Assembly: GCA_964510345.1 (NCBI GenBank)
Contig: CAZEBB010000026.1
Span: 1 to 28,034, forward strand
Direction: 5' to 3'
From: JAAYQA01 sp964510345
Lineage (GTDB): Bacteria; Bacillota; Clostridia; Tissierellales; Peptoniphilaceae
Length of the DNA stretch: 28,034 nt
Shown: positions 6,989-15,356 of the stretch, piece by piece
How the letters are laid out: each line of letters opens with the position of its first letter
How positions within the stretch are numbered: the stretch's first letter is position 1
Notes under the pieces: model-generated
Database searches by the model: none
Seen by the model: only the letters and a program-made list of their open reading frames with translations
What the model was told of the DNA's origin: nothing
Position numbers and translations under genes: made by a program

Positions 6989-8428
6989 CTATTTATTTTT
7001 CTTTTTTTTCCACGGTTTCGTTTCCAAATCCGGCCATTGCAGCTTACCGGCCGCGACACAGCGGTCGTAATCGTTCAGTAGCCATTTTACTTCTTTAGAC
7101 AGTAAGATCAGCGCAATGATATTTGGCAAGGCCATTAGACCCGTAGCGAGGTCAGAAAGTAGCCAGATGTCATCTCCCTGAATCAGCGGACCGATGACGA
7201 TAAAGGCCAACGCCAATACTTTATAAGCTCGAACGACGATTCTGTTGTCGTTAAACAGGAGCTTGATATTGGATTCCGCGAAGAAAAACCACCCGACGAT
7301 CGTAGTGAAGGCAAATGCCGTAAGCGAAATTGAAAGAAAGATCGCTCCGAACCCGCCAAAACCGGAGGCAAATGCGTTCTGAGTCATCAATCCCGCGCCT
7401 TTCTGCATCTCGACAGCGGGCATCGCGTAATCATAGGATCCGGAAACCAGGTTGACCATAGCGGTAGAAGTGCAGATGAGGAAAGTACAGATAAACACGC
7501 CGATCATGGCGACAAAACCCTGCTCAGCGGGATGGTCGGTGTCAGCAACGGCATGAGAGTGCGGCGTCGAACCGAGACCGGCTTCATTGGTAAATAAACC
7601 CCGCGCAATACCAAAGCGTAAAGCCTGCTGAATCGTAATTCCCAGTACACCACCACTGATGGCCTGTGGGGTAAATGCTCCAACTACGATTGAGGTCAAA
7701 GCGGGGATCAGCATGCCAATATTCATGATAATGATGATCAGACTTCCCAGAATGTAGATCCCTGCCATCACGGGTACAACTTTTTCCGAGAAGGCGGCAA
7801 TACGGTCCATTCCGCCTGTCAGAATAACGCCCACGAGCGCTACCAGTGCGACCGTTGCCCAAACCGGAGGGAAATTGAAGGCGCTGTTCAGTGAATTGAC
7901 GATAGAGTTTGATTGGACCATGAGTCCGACAACTCCAAGCGCAATAATGCAGAAAACAGCGAACCAAGTAGAGAGGAATTTGGAGCCCAACCCATTACGT
8001 ATGTAATAGGCGGGACCGCCGACAAAATCTCCCTGTGGTGTCTTATGCCGATACACCTGTGCCAGAACCGCTTCGCCAAAGATGGTCGACATTCCGAAGA
8101 ATGCGGAAAGCAGCATCCAGAATGCGGCGCCAGGTCCACCTGCTGCAATCGCTGAGGCAACCCCTACGATATTCCCCGTACCGACCTGAGCGGCAACGGC
8201 GGTTGCCAGCGACTGGAAGGGAGTCATCCGTCCGGGTTCAACCGGTGCATTGGCACGTATGTCAGCAATCATCTTCTTCAGTGCGACGTGTACTCGGGTA
8301 AATTGGGGGAAACGCAACAATACCGTAAGATAGACCCCGACACCGACCAGCACAAACATGAGGATATAGGACCAGATGAAATCAGATATAACGCGAACAA
8401 ATTCGAAAAAAGCACTCATTAGGATCAA
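6989..8428 (-). CDS. Alanine/glycine:cation symporter family (AGCS) transporter
   Basis: A 479-residue polytopic membrane protein that couples uptake of a small amino acid (alanine, glycine or glutamine in known members) to Na+ or H+. Family features are the PFQSLATAVAAQVGTGNIVGVASAIAAGGPGAAFWM segment (about 66-101, here cited only by its ends), GGPAYYIRNGLG, and GLFTNEAGLGSTPHSHAVADTDHP in the middle third. Hydrophobic segments cover almost the whole length. The start is most likely TTG at 8428: it forms a TTGA overlap with the stop of the upstream gene and has AAGGAAG at good spacing. ATG at 8419 is the alternative. Coupling to the preceding small membrane protein suggests a joint function. 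Confidence 0.93.
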   Translation of the reverse strand: MILMSAFFEFVRVISDFIWSYILMFVLVGVGVYLTVLLRFPQFTRVHVALKKMIADIRANAPVEPGRMTPFQSLATAVAAQVGTGNIVGVASAIAAGGPGAAFWMLLSAFFGMSTIFGEAVLAQVYRHKTPQGDFVGGPAYYIRNGLGSKFLSTWFAVFCIIALGVVGLMVQSNSIVNSLNSAFNFPPVWATVALVALVGVILTGGMDRIAAFSEKVVPVMAGIYILGSLIIIIMNIGMLIPALTSIVVGAFTPQAISGGVLGITIQQALRFGIARGLFTNEAGLGSTPHSHAVADTDHPAEQGFVAMIGVFICTFLICTSTAMVNLVSGSYDYAMPAVEMQKGAGLMTQNAFASGFGGFGAIFLSISLTAFAFTTIVGWFFFAESNIKLLFNDNRIVVRAYKVLALAFIVIGPLIQGDDIWLLSDLATGLMALPNIIALILLSKEVKWLLNDYDRCVAAGKLQWPDLETKPWKKKKNK

Positions 8429-8952
8429 CTCTCTTCCTTAGCAAGCTTTGGTGTAATGAAGTTGGACAATAACCAGCTCAGCAATACAATAAGAACGGAA
8501 CGGGCAAAGGCGGCGAAAAGAATTGTCACTAGTGAAGTTTGCAGCCAGGCTTCGTCAGCAGCCATATGGCGCAAGTAGTACTCCAAAAAATTCCCGCCTC
8601 CATCGGCAATCGTGAGGGCAACGACTAGCGGCAGAGGATATTTTGCGCTTTCGTTTTTGGTTATAGCGAAATAATAGATGATTCCATAACCGAGATAGAA
8701 GAATACCTCCAAAAAATAGTTGGTTGCCAGTGTCGCTGTCATCGGTGTACTGAAACTTTCCAAGAACATACGAGTTAAGCATACGACGATACCTGTGACG
8801 AGAGCGAGTCGAATGGGTCGTTTAATCTGAAACGCATGAATGCACGCGAACAAGACGACAATGCCCAGGGAGATGCGGAATCCGCCGGCGACAGGAAATG
8901 CGATGATTGACGCCAGTGCGGACAACACGACGATAAGTACATGTAAGCCCAT
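8425..8952 (-). CDS. Small polytopic membrane protein coupled to the AGCS symporter (function unknown)
   Basis: A 175-residue protein with five or six hydrophobic segments and a short charged C-terminus (TPKLAKEES). No catalytic motif is visible. The pattern GGFRISLGIVVLFACIHAF ... FYLGYGIIYYFAI ... NFLEYYLRHM resembles, from memory, the N-terminal membrane sensor of GlnK/YcbA-type histidine kinases, but there is no kinase domain. A small ECF S-component-like protein is an alternative by size. AAAGGAG precedes ATG at 8952. The stop overlaps the TTG start of the AGCS transporter by four bases, so the two proteins are made together. B. subtilis pairs a GlnK-type sensor with an AGCS-family glutamine transporter, which makes the association suggestive. 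Confidence 0.7.
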   Translation of the reverse strand: MGLHVLIVVLSALASIIAFPVAGGFRISLGIVVLFACIHAFQIKRPIRLALVTGIVVCLTRMFLESFSTPMTATLATNYFLEVFFYLGYGIIYYFAITKNESAKYPLPLVVALTIADGGGNFLEYYLRHMAADEAWLQTSLVTILFAAFARSVLIVLLSWLLSNFITPKLAKEES

Positions 8953-9126
8953 AGTTACACTCCTTTCTGTGATTTATTTGATTTTATCATAGAATAATAA
9001 AAAAAGGGCATCTTTCACAAACAAATTGACAATGTTGACGATTGAGATATAGATTAGAATGAATAAGTCAATTGTTTAACATAGCAAGGTAGTGTGATAT
9101 ATTTACGCAACATTTTCATGATATTT

Positions 9127-10677
9127 TCAATCAGATTGGGTTTCAACCGGCTCGGTGATCGTGTCTTTTTCACTCTCCAACACAAACGAAATGTCATTGG
9201 CTTTTTCATAATAATACATATGTCCAAGCGAACTGTCACCCGGGCCGAAGACAAAGAACGGTACCGGATAATCGGGAATGATGATTATATCGAGCTTTTG
9301 CTCCATACCGGCTTCGATGACGTCGATCCGCTTTTCAAAGGAAATTTTGTTGAGTGTGTAAACGACGCCGTAGAAGAGGCAGAGGCCGGCGGTGACGAGC
9401 ACGGTCCACTTTGAAAAAGATAGCAAGTGAGCCAAATTGCGGTGCAGGATTTCACGGACCAACAACAAGATGGCAAGTGCTAAAAACAGATAACTCGCGT
9501 AATAATTGCGGGCCAGAACCGGGCGTACGACAAAAAGCGGGGCCACGATGACGGGAATACTTAAGAGTAAAAATACGTATTGCCTTCGGATTGACACCTT
9601 GCGAATGACGAAGAGTCCGGTAAAAATGAGGCAGGCGAAGGTTAGGAGATGCATGAGAAAATCAAATGCGACCGGAAGAAAATAATACCGTTGCATATTC
9701 GCCAGAGAAAAGTTGAATACGTCTTTCAAGAAAACGCGGGTGAGAATGACGAGCGTGGGGACGATCCCAAACCAGATCTGCATGACACGTGCGAGAGCAC
9801 CGCGCTTACGGACGTGATGAAGCGCAAAGATACAGACGACGCAGACAATCAAAAAGAAAACCGGGTTTTCAAACAGCAAATAGCGGGAGAAAGAGCGGTA
9901 GTTCTGCAAGAGGATGTCGATGAAATCGCCCCCTGTTTTCGGTACGGTACGGTAGGAGTCGTCTGCAAAGAGGATTTTCCGATAGATGGGAGAGGCAAAC
10001 ATGATGACAGTGCCGAGTGCTGTGCCCAACGAAAAAGCGATCGCGCTGATGGCGGGCTTTTTCGCTTGTGCGATCTGAAGGGCGAGAATCGCTATCGACA
10101 AGACGGCGGTAAACAAAGTCACGTGCTCCACAAAGAGGCATGTGCAAATGCCGAGAAAGAAGTACCCGACAGAGCGTAACGCCCCGTCCTTCATGGGCTT
10201 TCTGTCGAACAGGGGCATCATTTGAACGAAGATAAATAGAACGCCGATCATCGGGGGCACATAGTTGAAAAAGCCGGAGGACCAACTATATACCTGTACG
10301 AAGATCAATCGCGGCGCTGTCATCACAAAAAAGAAGCCCAGCAGGAAGGCGATGGGCCTTTTTATGCGAGACAGTTTGGCTGCGAGCACCGTGAGGGCGA
10401 GGATCGAAACCGCTTTTGCCAGATACCGAACAATCGGCGGTTTGATCAAAACATAGGATAGGATATTGCCCAGTACGCGGCCGTTCAGAGTCTCGTAGTG
10501 ATTCTTCACCAGATCGACAAAGCCTTCCAGAGTTCTCTTTTTGAAGACGAGGCGATTCCAGTCGTCTCCGGTCGGAGGGAATCCCCAGCTGATCCACAGA
10601 GTGAAAGCAAAGAGTACGAGCAGTAAGAGAATCACATATTTTCGATTCAGTTGTCTTGTTCTTTCTTCTAAGTGCAT
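9127..10677 (-). CDS. DUF6056-type polytopic membrane protein, probable GT-C-like sugar transferase
   Basis: A 516-residue protein with a cytoplasmic basic N-terminus, about eleven or twelve membrane segments and a soluble extracytoplasmic C-terminal tail (about 450-516). The first external loop carries WGFPPTGDDWNRL (about 30-42); an acidic pair at this place is the usual catalytic position in GT-C glycosyltransferases that use lipid-linked sugars. It matches the DUF6056 proteins often found with GtrA/GtrB, as I recall them. Its position after gtrB and gtrA is where Gtr systems carry the specific transferase (the GtrC role), so it probably moves a sugar from undecaprenyl-phosphate to a surface polymer. 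TGAGGT precedes ATG at 10677, seven bases after the flippase stop. Confidence 0.75.
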   Translation of the reverse strand: MHLEERTRQLNRKYVILLLLVLFAFTLWISWGFPPTGDDWNRLVFKKRTLEGFVDLVKNHYETLNGRVLGNILSYVLIKPPIVRYLAKAVSILALTVLAAKLSRIKRPIAFLLGFFFVMTAPRLIFVQVYSWSSGFFNYVPPMIGVLFIFVQMMPLFDRKPMKDGALRSVGYFFLGICTCLFVEHVTLFTAVLSIAILALQIAQAKKPAISAIAFSLGTALGTVIMFASPIYRKILFADDSYRTVPKTGGDFIDILLQNYRSFSRYLLFENPVFFLIVCVVCIFALHHVRKRGALARVMQIWFGIVPTLVILTRVFLKDVFNFSLANMQRYYFLPVAFDFLMHLLTFACLIFTGLFVIRKVSIRRQYVFLLLSIPVIVAPLFVVRPVLARNYYASYLFLALAILLLVREILHRNLAHLLSFSKWTVLVTAGLCLFYGVVYTLNKISFEKRIDVIEAGMEQKLDIIIIPDYPVPFFVFGPGDSSLGHMYYYEKANDISFVLESEKDTITEPVETQSD

Positions 10678-10684
10678 GAGAACC

Positions 10685-11098
10685 TCACTTATGGGATGAT
10701 TCTGTCGACTTCTTGTCGCCGACCAGGAAGCGAACTACGATATACATCACGGGTATGGCGACGACATAGGAGATAAGATACGCAATCGACGCTTCGATAC
10801 CCGCGCGCGTGGCGAGTGTCGTGACGCCCAGCTGCACGAGCAGACTCGGAATATTGGAAAGCGGATAGATCGCAAGCCGTTTCCACGACCACGGTACGCG
10901 AAAGGCAAAGAGCGCCTGCAGCGTGTAGGCGACGGGAAAACAAATGACGAAGTTGAGCGCTTGTGCGATCCGAGTTTCAAAACCCAAACCGTAGTGCAAA
11001 AAGAGCGTGACCGCATAGCCCAACCCTGTGTTCATGCCACCGACGATCAAAAAGCGCCAAAACGGCGTGTCGAATTTTCGTAGGAGTTCTTTCATCAC
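10685..11098 (-). CDS. gtrA: GtrA-family membrane protein (putative lipid-linked sugar flippase)
   Basis: A 137-residue protein with four hydrophobic segments, starting FWRFLIVGGMNTGLGYAVTL, a typical GtrA opening. GtrA proteins are thought to flip undecaprenyl-phosphate-linked sugar made by a GtrB-type enzyme. The start overlaps the glycosyltransferase stop: GTG at 11098 or ATG at 11095 (TGATG) are both possible, with no strong SD, so translation is probably coupled. Its size fits the family. Confident for the family, less for the exact start. Confidence 0.88.
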   Translation of the reverse strand: MMKELLRKFDTPFWRFLIVGGMNTGLGYAVTLFLHYGLGFETRIAQALNFVICFPVAYTLQALFAFRVPWSWKRLAIYPLSNIPSLLVQLGVTTLATRAGIEASIAYLISYVVAIPVMYIVVRFLVGDKKSTESSHK

Positions 11099-12030
11099 GG
11101 TCGCTTGACAATATTGGTTTCATCGATCAGATAATGCGGGCGCGACTTGACTTCCATATAGATACGGGCGATATACACGCCGATCAAGCCGATCGATAGG
11201 ATCGTAATCCCCGAGAGGATCAAGATGAGCGACACGATTGTGGGAAAGCCTGGAACATCGGATTGCTGAATCAGGGTTTTGACGATGATATACAAGGCGT
11301 AGATAAAACCGGCACCGGCGATCAAACCTCCGAGGCCCACCATGAGCGTGAGCGGTCGGGTGGAAAAAGAGACAATGCCTTCGATTGCGTAGTGAAACGA
11401 GGAAAAGAAATTCCATTTCGTCGTACCGGCGACGCGCTTGGCGTCTTCGTGCTCGATCCATTTCGTATCAAAGCCGACCCAGCTGAAGATCCCTTTGGAA
11501 AAGCGGTGGTATTCGGGCATGGAAAGGATCGCATCGACGACCTTGCGCTTCATCAGCCGAAAGTCCTGGGCGCCTTGCGGCATTTTGACGTCGGAAAAGC
11601 GATTGGAGAGTTTGTAAAACAGTTTGGCACCCCATTGATACAAGCCGGGTTGGCCGACGCGCAGCGTTCGTCTGGCCGCTGCGATGTCGTAGCCTTCTTC
11701 AAGCGCCGAGATCATCTCCGATACGAGAGACGGCGGGTGTTGCATGTCGGCATCCAGTATGGCGACGGCGTCTGCATCCGAAGAGCGAAGTCCCGCCAGC
11801 ATCGCGGCTTCTTTCCCGAAGTTTCTTGAAAACGACACGTAAAGCACGCGCGCATCATTTTGTGCGAGCGTCCGGAGTATCGGTAGTGTTTTATCGTGGC
11901 TGCCGTCATCGACAAATAAAAAGCGGAACCGGTGTGCGCTTTCTACATCGGCGAGCGCTTGGAGTGCATCATATAAGAAGGGAAGGGCTTCTTCTTCGTT
12001 ATAGCAGGGGATGACGAGATCGATTTGCAT
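11095..12030 (-). CDS. gtrB: GtrB-like family 2 glycosyltransferase (polyprenyl-phosphate sugar synthase)
   Basis: A 311-residue GT-A enzyme expected to transfer a sugar from a nucleotide sugar to undecaprenyl phosphate on the inner face of the membrane. It begins IDLVIPCYNEEEALP and carries FVDDGSHD (about 39-46), the DxD-type LDADMQHPP (about 92-100) and RNFGKEAA, all typical of the DPM1/GtrB/ArnC group. Two C-terminal membrane segments (about 225-250 and 265-290) anchor it. GGAGGAGG lies just upstream of ATG at 12030. It is the first gene of the three-gene operon and has its own promoter, divergent from the polyamine operon. Confidence 0.92.
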   Translation of the reverse strand: MQIDLVIPCYNEEEALPFLYDALQALADVESAHRFRFLFVDDGSHDKTLPILRTLAQNDARVLYVSFSRNFGKEAAMLAGLRSSDADAVAILDADMQHPPSLVSEMISALEEGYDIAAARRTLRVGQPGLYQWGAKLFYKLSNRFSDVKMPQGAQDFRLMKRKVVDAILSMPEYHRFSKGIFSWVGFDTKWIEHEDAKRVAGTTKWNFFSSFHYAIEGIVSFSTRPLTLMVGLGGLIAGAGFIYALYIIVKTLIQQSDVPGFPTIVSLILILSGITILSIGLIGVYIARIYMEVKSRPHYLIDETNIVKRP

Positions 12031-12058
12031 GGGACCTCCTCCTTAGTGTCATGCGTGT

Positions 12059-12088
12059 ATTATATCAGAATCACATAAGCGATGTTAA
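12059..12088 (-). promoter_or_regulatory. Promoter of the gtr operon
   Basis: On the minus strand: -35 TTAACA (12083-12088), 18-base spacer, -10 TATAAT (12059-12064) with an extended TGA just before it. It lies 29 bases upstream of the gtrB-like start. Confidence 0.65.
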
Positions 12089-12103
12089 ATTTACGCTTTC
12101 TGC

Positions 12104-12132
12104 TTGCAAATTGAGGCCGGGTTCTCTATAAT
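12104..12132 (+). promoter_or_regulatory. Promoter of the regulator-potABCD operon
   Basis: -35 TTGCAA (12104-12109), 17-base spacer, -10 TATAAT (12127-12132): close to the vegetative consensus. Transcription should begin near 12139, immediately before the GTTTA repeats. Confidence 0.75.
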
Positions 12133-12142
12133 AGGAAACGGT

Positions 12143-12170
12143 GTTTAGCTTTTGTAAACTATTTGTTTAG
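12143..12170 (+). promoter_or_regulatory. Putative operator: GTTTA inverted and direct repeats
   Basis: GTTTA (12143-12147) and TAAAC (12155-12159) form an inverted repeat with a 7-base spacer, and another GTTTAG follows at 12165-12170. The cluster covers the first 30 transcribed bases and ends just before the SD of the XRE-cupin regulator, a natural place for autorepression. Confidence 0.4.
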
Positions 12171-12190
12171 TGAGAGGAGGAAATGCTCGA

Positions 12191-12730
12191 TTGAAGATCG
12201 GTGAAAAAATCAAAAGATTACGCATACAAAACAACTTAACGCAGGAAGAATTGGCGGAACGCAGCGAACTGACCAAAGGGTTTATCTCTCAAGTGGAGAG
12301 AGAATTGGCGTCGCCTTCCATCGCAACTCTCGTCGACATTTTGGACGCTCTCGGAACGGATCTTAAAGAGTTTTTTACGGAGCCGATGGTAGAAAAAATC
12401 GTGTTTACGGAAAATGAGTTTTTTGAGTCCCGCAACGAAACATTGGGCTACACGGTGAATTGGGTGATCCCCAATGCACAAAAAAATCGCATGGAACCCA
12501 TCTTGCTGACCCTTCCGCAAGGGGCGAAGAGCAAGAGCTACGGGCCGCACGAAGCGGAGGAGTTCGGCTATGTGTTGTCGGGTTCTGTCGTGCTTCATAT
12601 CGGAGAAAACGCGCATGTCGTACGTCGCGGACAGACCTTCTATTTGACAGGCGACAGCGTTCATTATATTGAAAATCAAAATAAAACGGTGGCCAATGTG
12701 CTCTGGGTGAGCTGTCCACCGGTATTTTAG
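12191..12730 (+). CDS. XRE-cupin transcriptional regulator of the polyamine transport operon (PuuR-like)
   Basis: A 179-residue DNA-binding protein. Residues 1-60 form a classical helix-turn-helix (IGEKIKRLRIQNNLTQEELA ... TKGFISQVERELASPS), and residues about 105-178 form a cupin_2 barrel (YVLSGSVVLHIGENAHVVRRG). Such regulators commonly control polyamine genes and bind the ligand, or respond to it, through the cupin. The start is TTG at 12191, ten bases after AGAGGAGG; the frame upstream reads through the SD itself. It is directly followed by potA (10-base gap), so it is most likely an autoregulated local repressor of potABCD. Confidence 0.88.
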   Translation: MKIGEKIKRLRIQNNLTQEELAERSELTKGFISQVERELASPSIATLVDILDALGTDLKEFFTEPMVEKIVFTENEFFESRNETLGYTVNWVIPNAQKNRMEPILLTLPQGAKSKSYGPHEAEEFGYVLSGSVVLHIGENAHVVRRGQTFYLTGDSVHYIENQNKTVANVLWVSCPPVF

Positions 12731-12740
12731 GGGGTACGAA

Positions 12741-13784
12741 TTGGCAAATTCGATTGAATTAATCAATGTCACGAAGTCATTTGGCGAAGAGCCGGTCTTA
12801 AAAAAGATGAATCTTTCCATCCGCGACAAAGAATTTTTGACGCTGTTAGGTCCTTCGGGCTGTGGAAAGACGACGACCCTGCGTCTGATCGCCGGATTTG
12901 AAACGCCGACCGACGGCAAGATTCTCCTGCACGGGCAGGATGTCAGCAATGTACCGCCGCATAAACGAAGTGTCAACACGGTGTTTCAGAAGTACGCCCT
13001 GTTTACACATATGGATGTATTTGAGAATATCGCATTCGGTCTTCGGATTAAAAAAGTGCCGGAAGAAGAGATACGAGCCCGCGTGAAAGAGATGCTACGC
13101 CTCGTCAACTTGACAGGATTTGAGCGCCGTACGGTCGATTCCCTCAGTGGAGGTCAACAGCAGCGGATCGCGATCGCCCGTGCACTGGTCAACGAACCCG
13201 AGGTGCTGCTTTTGGATGAGCCGCTCGGAGCGCTGGACCTTAAACTTCGCAAGGGTATGCAGACCGAGTTGAAACGAATCCAGCAGGAAGTCGGGATCAC
13301 CTTTGTGTATGTCACCCATGAGCAGGAAGAGGCGCTCACCATGTCCGACACGATCGTCGTCATGGACAAGGGGATTATCCAACAGATTGGAAGCCCGACC
13401 GACATCTACAACGAGCCCGAAAACGCCTTTGTCGCCGACTTTATCGGCGAGAGCAATATCGTGGACGGCGTCATGCTCGACGACTACCGCGTCGTGTTCT
13501 CCGGCCGAGAGTTCGTCTGCGTGGACAAGGGCTTCGAGAAAAACGAGAACATCGATGTGGTCATTCGCCCGGAAGACATCGAGATCGTGCAACCCGAGCA
13601 GGGGATGCTGACCGGAGTGGTGGAGTCGGTCGTCTTTAAGGGCGTTCACTACGAGATGATGGTGAAGACGGATGATTTTCGCTACATGATCCATTCGATC
13701 GTCGACCGAAAGGAAGGCGACCGCGTGGGGATGTCGATTATTCCGGAGTATATTCACATCATGAGGAAATCCGATGTTTCCTAG
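12741..13784 (+). CDS. potA: Spermidine/putrescine ABC transporter ATP-binding protein PotA
   Basis: A 347-residue ATPase that powers polyamine import. Walker A GPSGCGKT (37-44), Q-loop VFQKYALF (about 81-88), signature LSGGQQQR (about 135-142), Walker B VLLLDEP and switch histidine VTHEQEEA are all intact; the last 110 residues form the TOBE regulatory domain (VVIRPEDIEIV). The start is TTG at 12741, preceded by an AGGGGGT SD seven bases away. The 3' end overlaps potB by 11 bases. The order regulator-potA-potB-potC-potD and the similarity of the binding protein to PotD fix the substrate class as polyamines, although spermidine versus putrescine preference cannot be told here. Confidence 0.95.
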   Translation: MANSIELINVTKSFGEEPVLKKMNLSIRDKEFLTLLGPSGCGKTTTLRLIAGFETPTDGKILLHGQDVSNVPPHKRSVNTVFQKYALFTHMDVFENIAFGLRIKKVPEEEIRARVKEMLRLVNLTGFERRTVDSLSGGQQQRIAIARALVNEPEVLLLDEPLGALDLKLRKGMQTELKRIQQEVGITFVYVTHEQEEALTMSDTIVVMDKGIIQQIGSPTDIYNEPENAFVADFIGESNIVDGVMLDDYRVVFSGREFVCVDKGFEKNENIDVVIRPEDIEIVQPEQGMLTGVVESVVFKGVHYEMMVKTDDFRYMIHSIVDRKEGDRVGMSIIPEYIHIMRKSDVS

Positions 13785-14589
13785 ACGTTTAGGCCTCCCT
13801 TACTATGTATACCTGCTGATTTTCATTCTGGTACCGCTGCTATTGGTCTTATACTTCGCCTTCACGACGGGCAATGGCGGGTTCAGTCTGACAAATTTTG
13901 AAAGGTTTATGACACCCCAATATCTGAGCATCCTTTGGAGTTCGTTACGGGTGTCGTTTGTCGCCACGGCGATCTGCCTGTTGATCGGGTATCCGGTGGC
14001 GTATATGATCGCCAATGCGCATTGGAAATACAAGAGCACGATGCTCCTGTTGATGGTCATCCCGATGTGGATGAACTTTCTACTGCGCACCTATGCATGG
14101 ATGACGATTCTTTCGAGAAACGGGCTTCTGAATCAATTTCTCGCATTCTTCGGGATCCCGGGGATCGACATCATGTTCACGGAAGGTGCCGTGCTGATCG
14201 GGATGGTCTACAACTTCTTGCCATTTATGGTTTTACCGATTTATTCGATCTTGGAGAAGATGGACAAGTCGGTGATCGAGGCGGCGAGAGATTTAGGCGC
14301 CGACAAATCGACGGTATTTCGCAAAGTCATCTTCCCGCTGAGCCTGCCGGGTGTGATTACCGGCATTATGATGGTGTTTATCCCCGCGATTTCATCGTTT
14401 GAGATCTCGCTACTCTTAGGCGGCAATAAATTTAACTTGATCGGCAACTTGATCGAGCAGCAGTTTAAGGTGACAGGCGACTGGCACTTCGGCTCGGCGA
14501 TGAGCACGATTCTCATGGCGTTGATGATCGTCGCCATGTTCGTATCAAACCGCGTGGAAGGAGCCCGAGAGGAAGGTGGTCTCTTTTGA
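13774..14589 (+). CDS. potB: Spermidine/putrescine ABC transporter permease PotB
   Basis: A 271-residue permease with six membrane segments. The PotB/C-type segment MWMNFLLRTYAWMTIL (about 92-107) and the EAA loop EAARDLGADKSTVFRKVIFPLSLPGV (ends cited) are present. ATG at 13774 lies within the end of potA, and the SD GAGGAAA is inside the potA coding sequence, so the two are coupled. It forms the membrane channel together with PotC. Confidence 0.94.
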   Translation: MFPRRLGLPYYVYLLIFILVPLLLVLYFAFTTGNGGFSLTNFERFMTPQYLSILWSSLRVSFVATAICLLIGYPVAYMIANAHWKYKSTMLLLMVIPMWMNFLLRTYAWMTILSRNGLLNQFLAFFGIPGIDIMFTEGAVLIGMVYNFLPFMVLPIYSILEKMDKSVIEAARDLGADKSTVFRKVIFPLSLPGVITGIMMVFIPAISSFEISLLLGGNKFNLIGNLIEQQFKVTGDWHFGSAMSTILMALMIVAMFVSNRVEGAREEGGLF

Positions 14590-15356
14590 AAAATGTACCA
14601 CAAAAGCTGTTTATGGGATTGGTGCTCATCTTCTTATATGCGCCGATCGCCGTGCTGATCCTCTATTCATTTAACGCTTCACGGTTGCGCGGGTCATGGG
14701 ACGGGTTTACGCTCCAATGGTATGTCGAGCTGTTCCAAGACCGGGAGGTTTTACGCGCGCTGTACCATACCCTGCTGGTCGCTGTATTGGCGACCATCAT
14801 CAGTACCGTGATCGGCACGATGGCCGCGCTGAGTATTCACTCCCTGCGAACAAAAACGCGTAACGCCGTTTTGAACTTGAACTATTTGCCGGTGCTCAAT
14901 CCGGATATCGTGACGGCGGTCTCGCTGATGCTGCTGTTCGGCTTTAGCGGATTATCGTCCGGCTTACTGACCTTGCTCTTAGCGCATGTGAGTTTTACCG
15001 TACCGTATGTGGTGTTGTCGGTCCTTCCGAAACTGGGGCAGATGAATGCCAATCTGTATGAAGCGGCACTGGACTTAGGCGCGGAACCGCTCTATGCGCT
15101 GAAGAAGATCGTGATTCCGCAGATCCGCCCCGGGATCGTCACGGGGGCGCTGCTAGCCTTCACCCTGTCGATTGACGACTTCGTCATCAGTTTCTTTACG
15201 ACGGGGCATGGGGTGGCCAACTTGAGTACGACGATATTTTCCATGGCGAGACGCGGCATCAATCCGGTCATCAATGCCCTGTCGACATTGATGTTTATCG
15301 CGATGATTCTGCTGTTGCTATTAATCAACCGAAAGAACGAAAAGGAGAAAGCATGA
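14586..15356 (+). CDS. potC: Spermidine/putrescine ABC transporter permease PotC
   Basis: A 256-residue permease with six membrane segments. It begins with LFMGLVLIFLYAPIAVLILY and contains FNASR shortly after, as PotC proteins do; the coupling loop is EAALDLGAEPLYALKKIVIP. The start is TTG at 14586, which overlaps the potB stop as TTGA, with GGAAGGTGG as SD. It is the partner of PotB. Confidence 0.94.
   Translation: MKNVPQKLFMGLVLIFLYAPIAVLILYSFNASRLRGSWDGFTLQWYVELFQDREVLRALYHTLLVAVLATIISTVIGTMAALSIHSLRTKTRNAVLNLNYLPVLNPDIVTAVSLMLLFGFSGLSSGLLTLLLAHVSFTVPYVVLSVLPKLGQMNANLYEAALDLGAEPLYALKKIVIPQIRPGIVTGALLAFTLSIDDFVISFFTTGHGVANLSTTIFSMARRGINPVINALSTLMFIAMILLLLLINRKNEKEKA

Noticed and set aside
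9026..9060. TTGACA with a TATAGA-like box 16 bases downstream, and three TTGA repeats, on the plus strand
   Set aside because: No plus-strand gene or structured RNA follows for 3 kb. The region is AT-rich, so a promoter-like match is expected by chance; at most a weak antisense start.
13095..13757. Long minus-strand reading frame opposite potA
   Set aside because: It is the antisense shadow of an intact, motif-complete ATPase gene; it has no SD and its translation has low-complexity His/Asp/Val composition.
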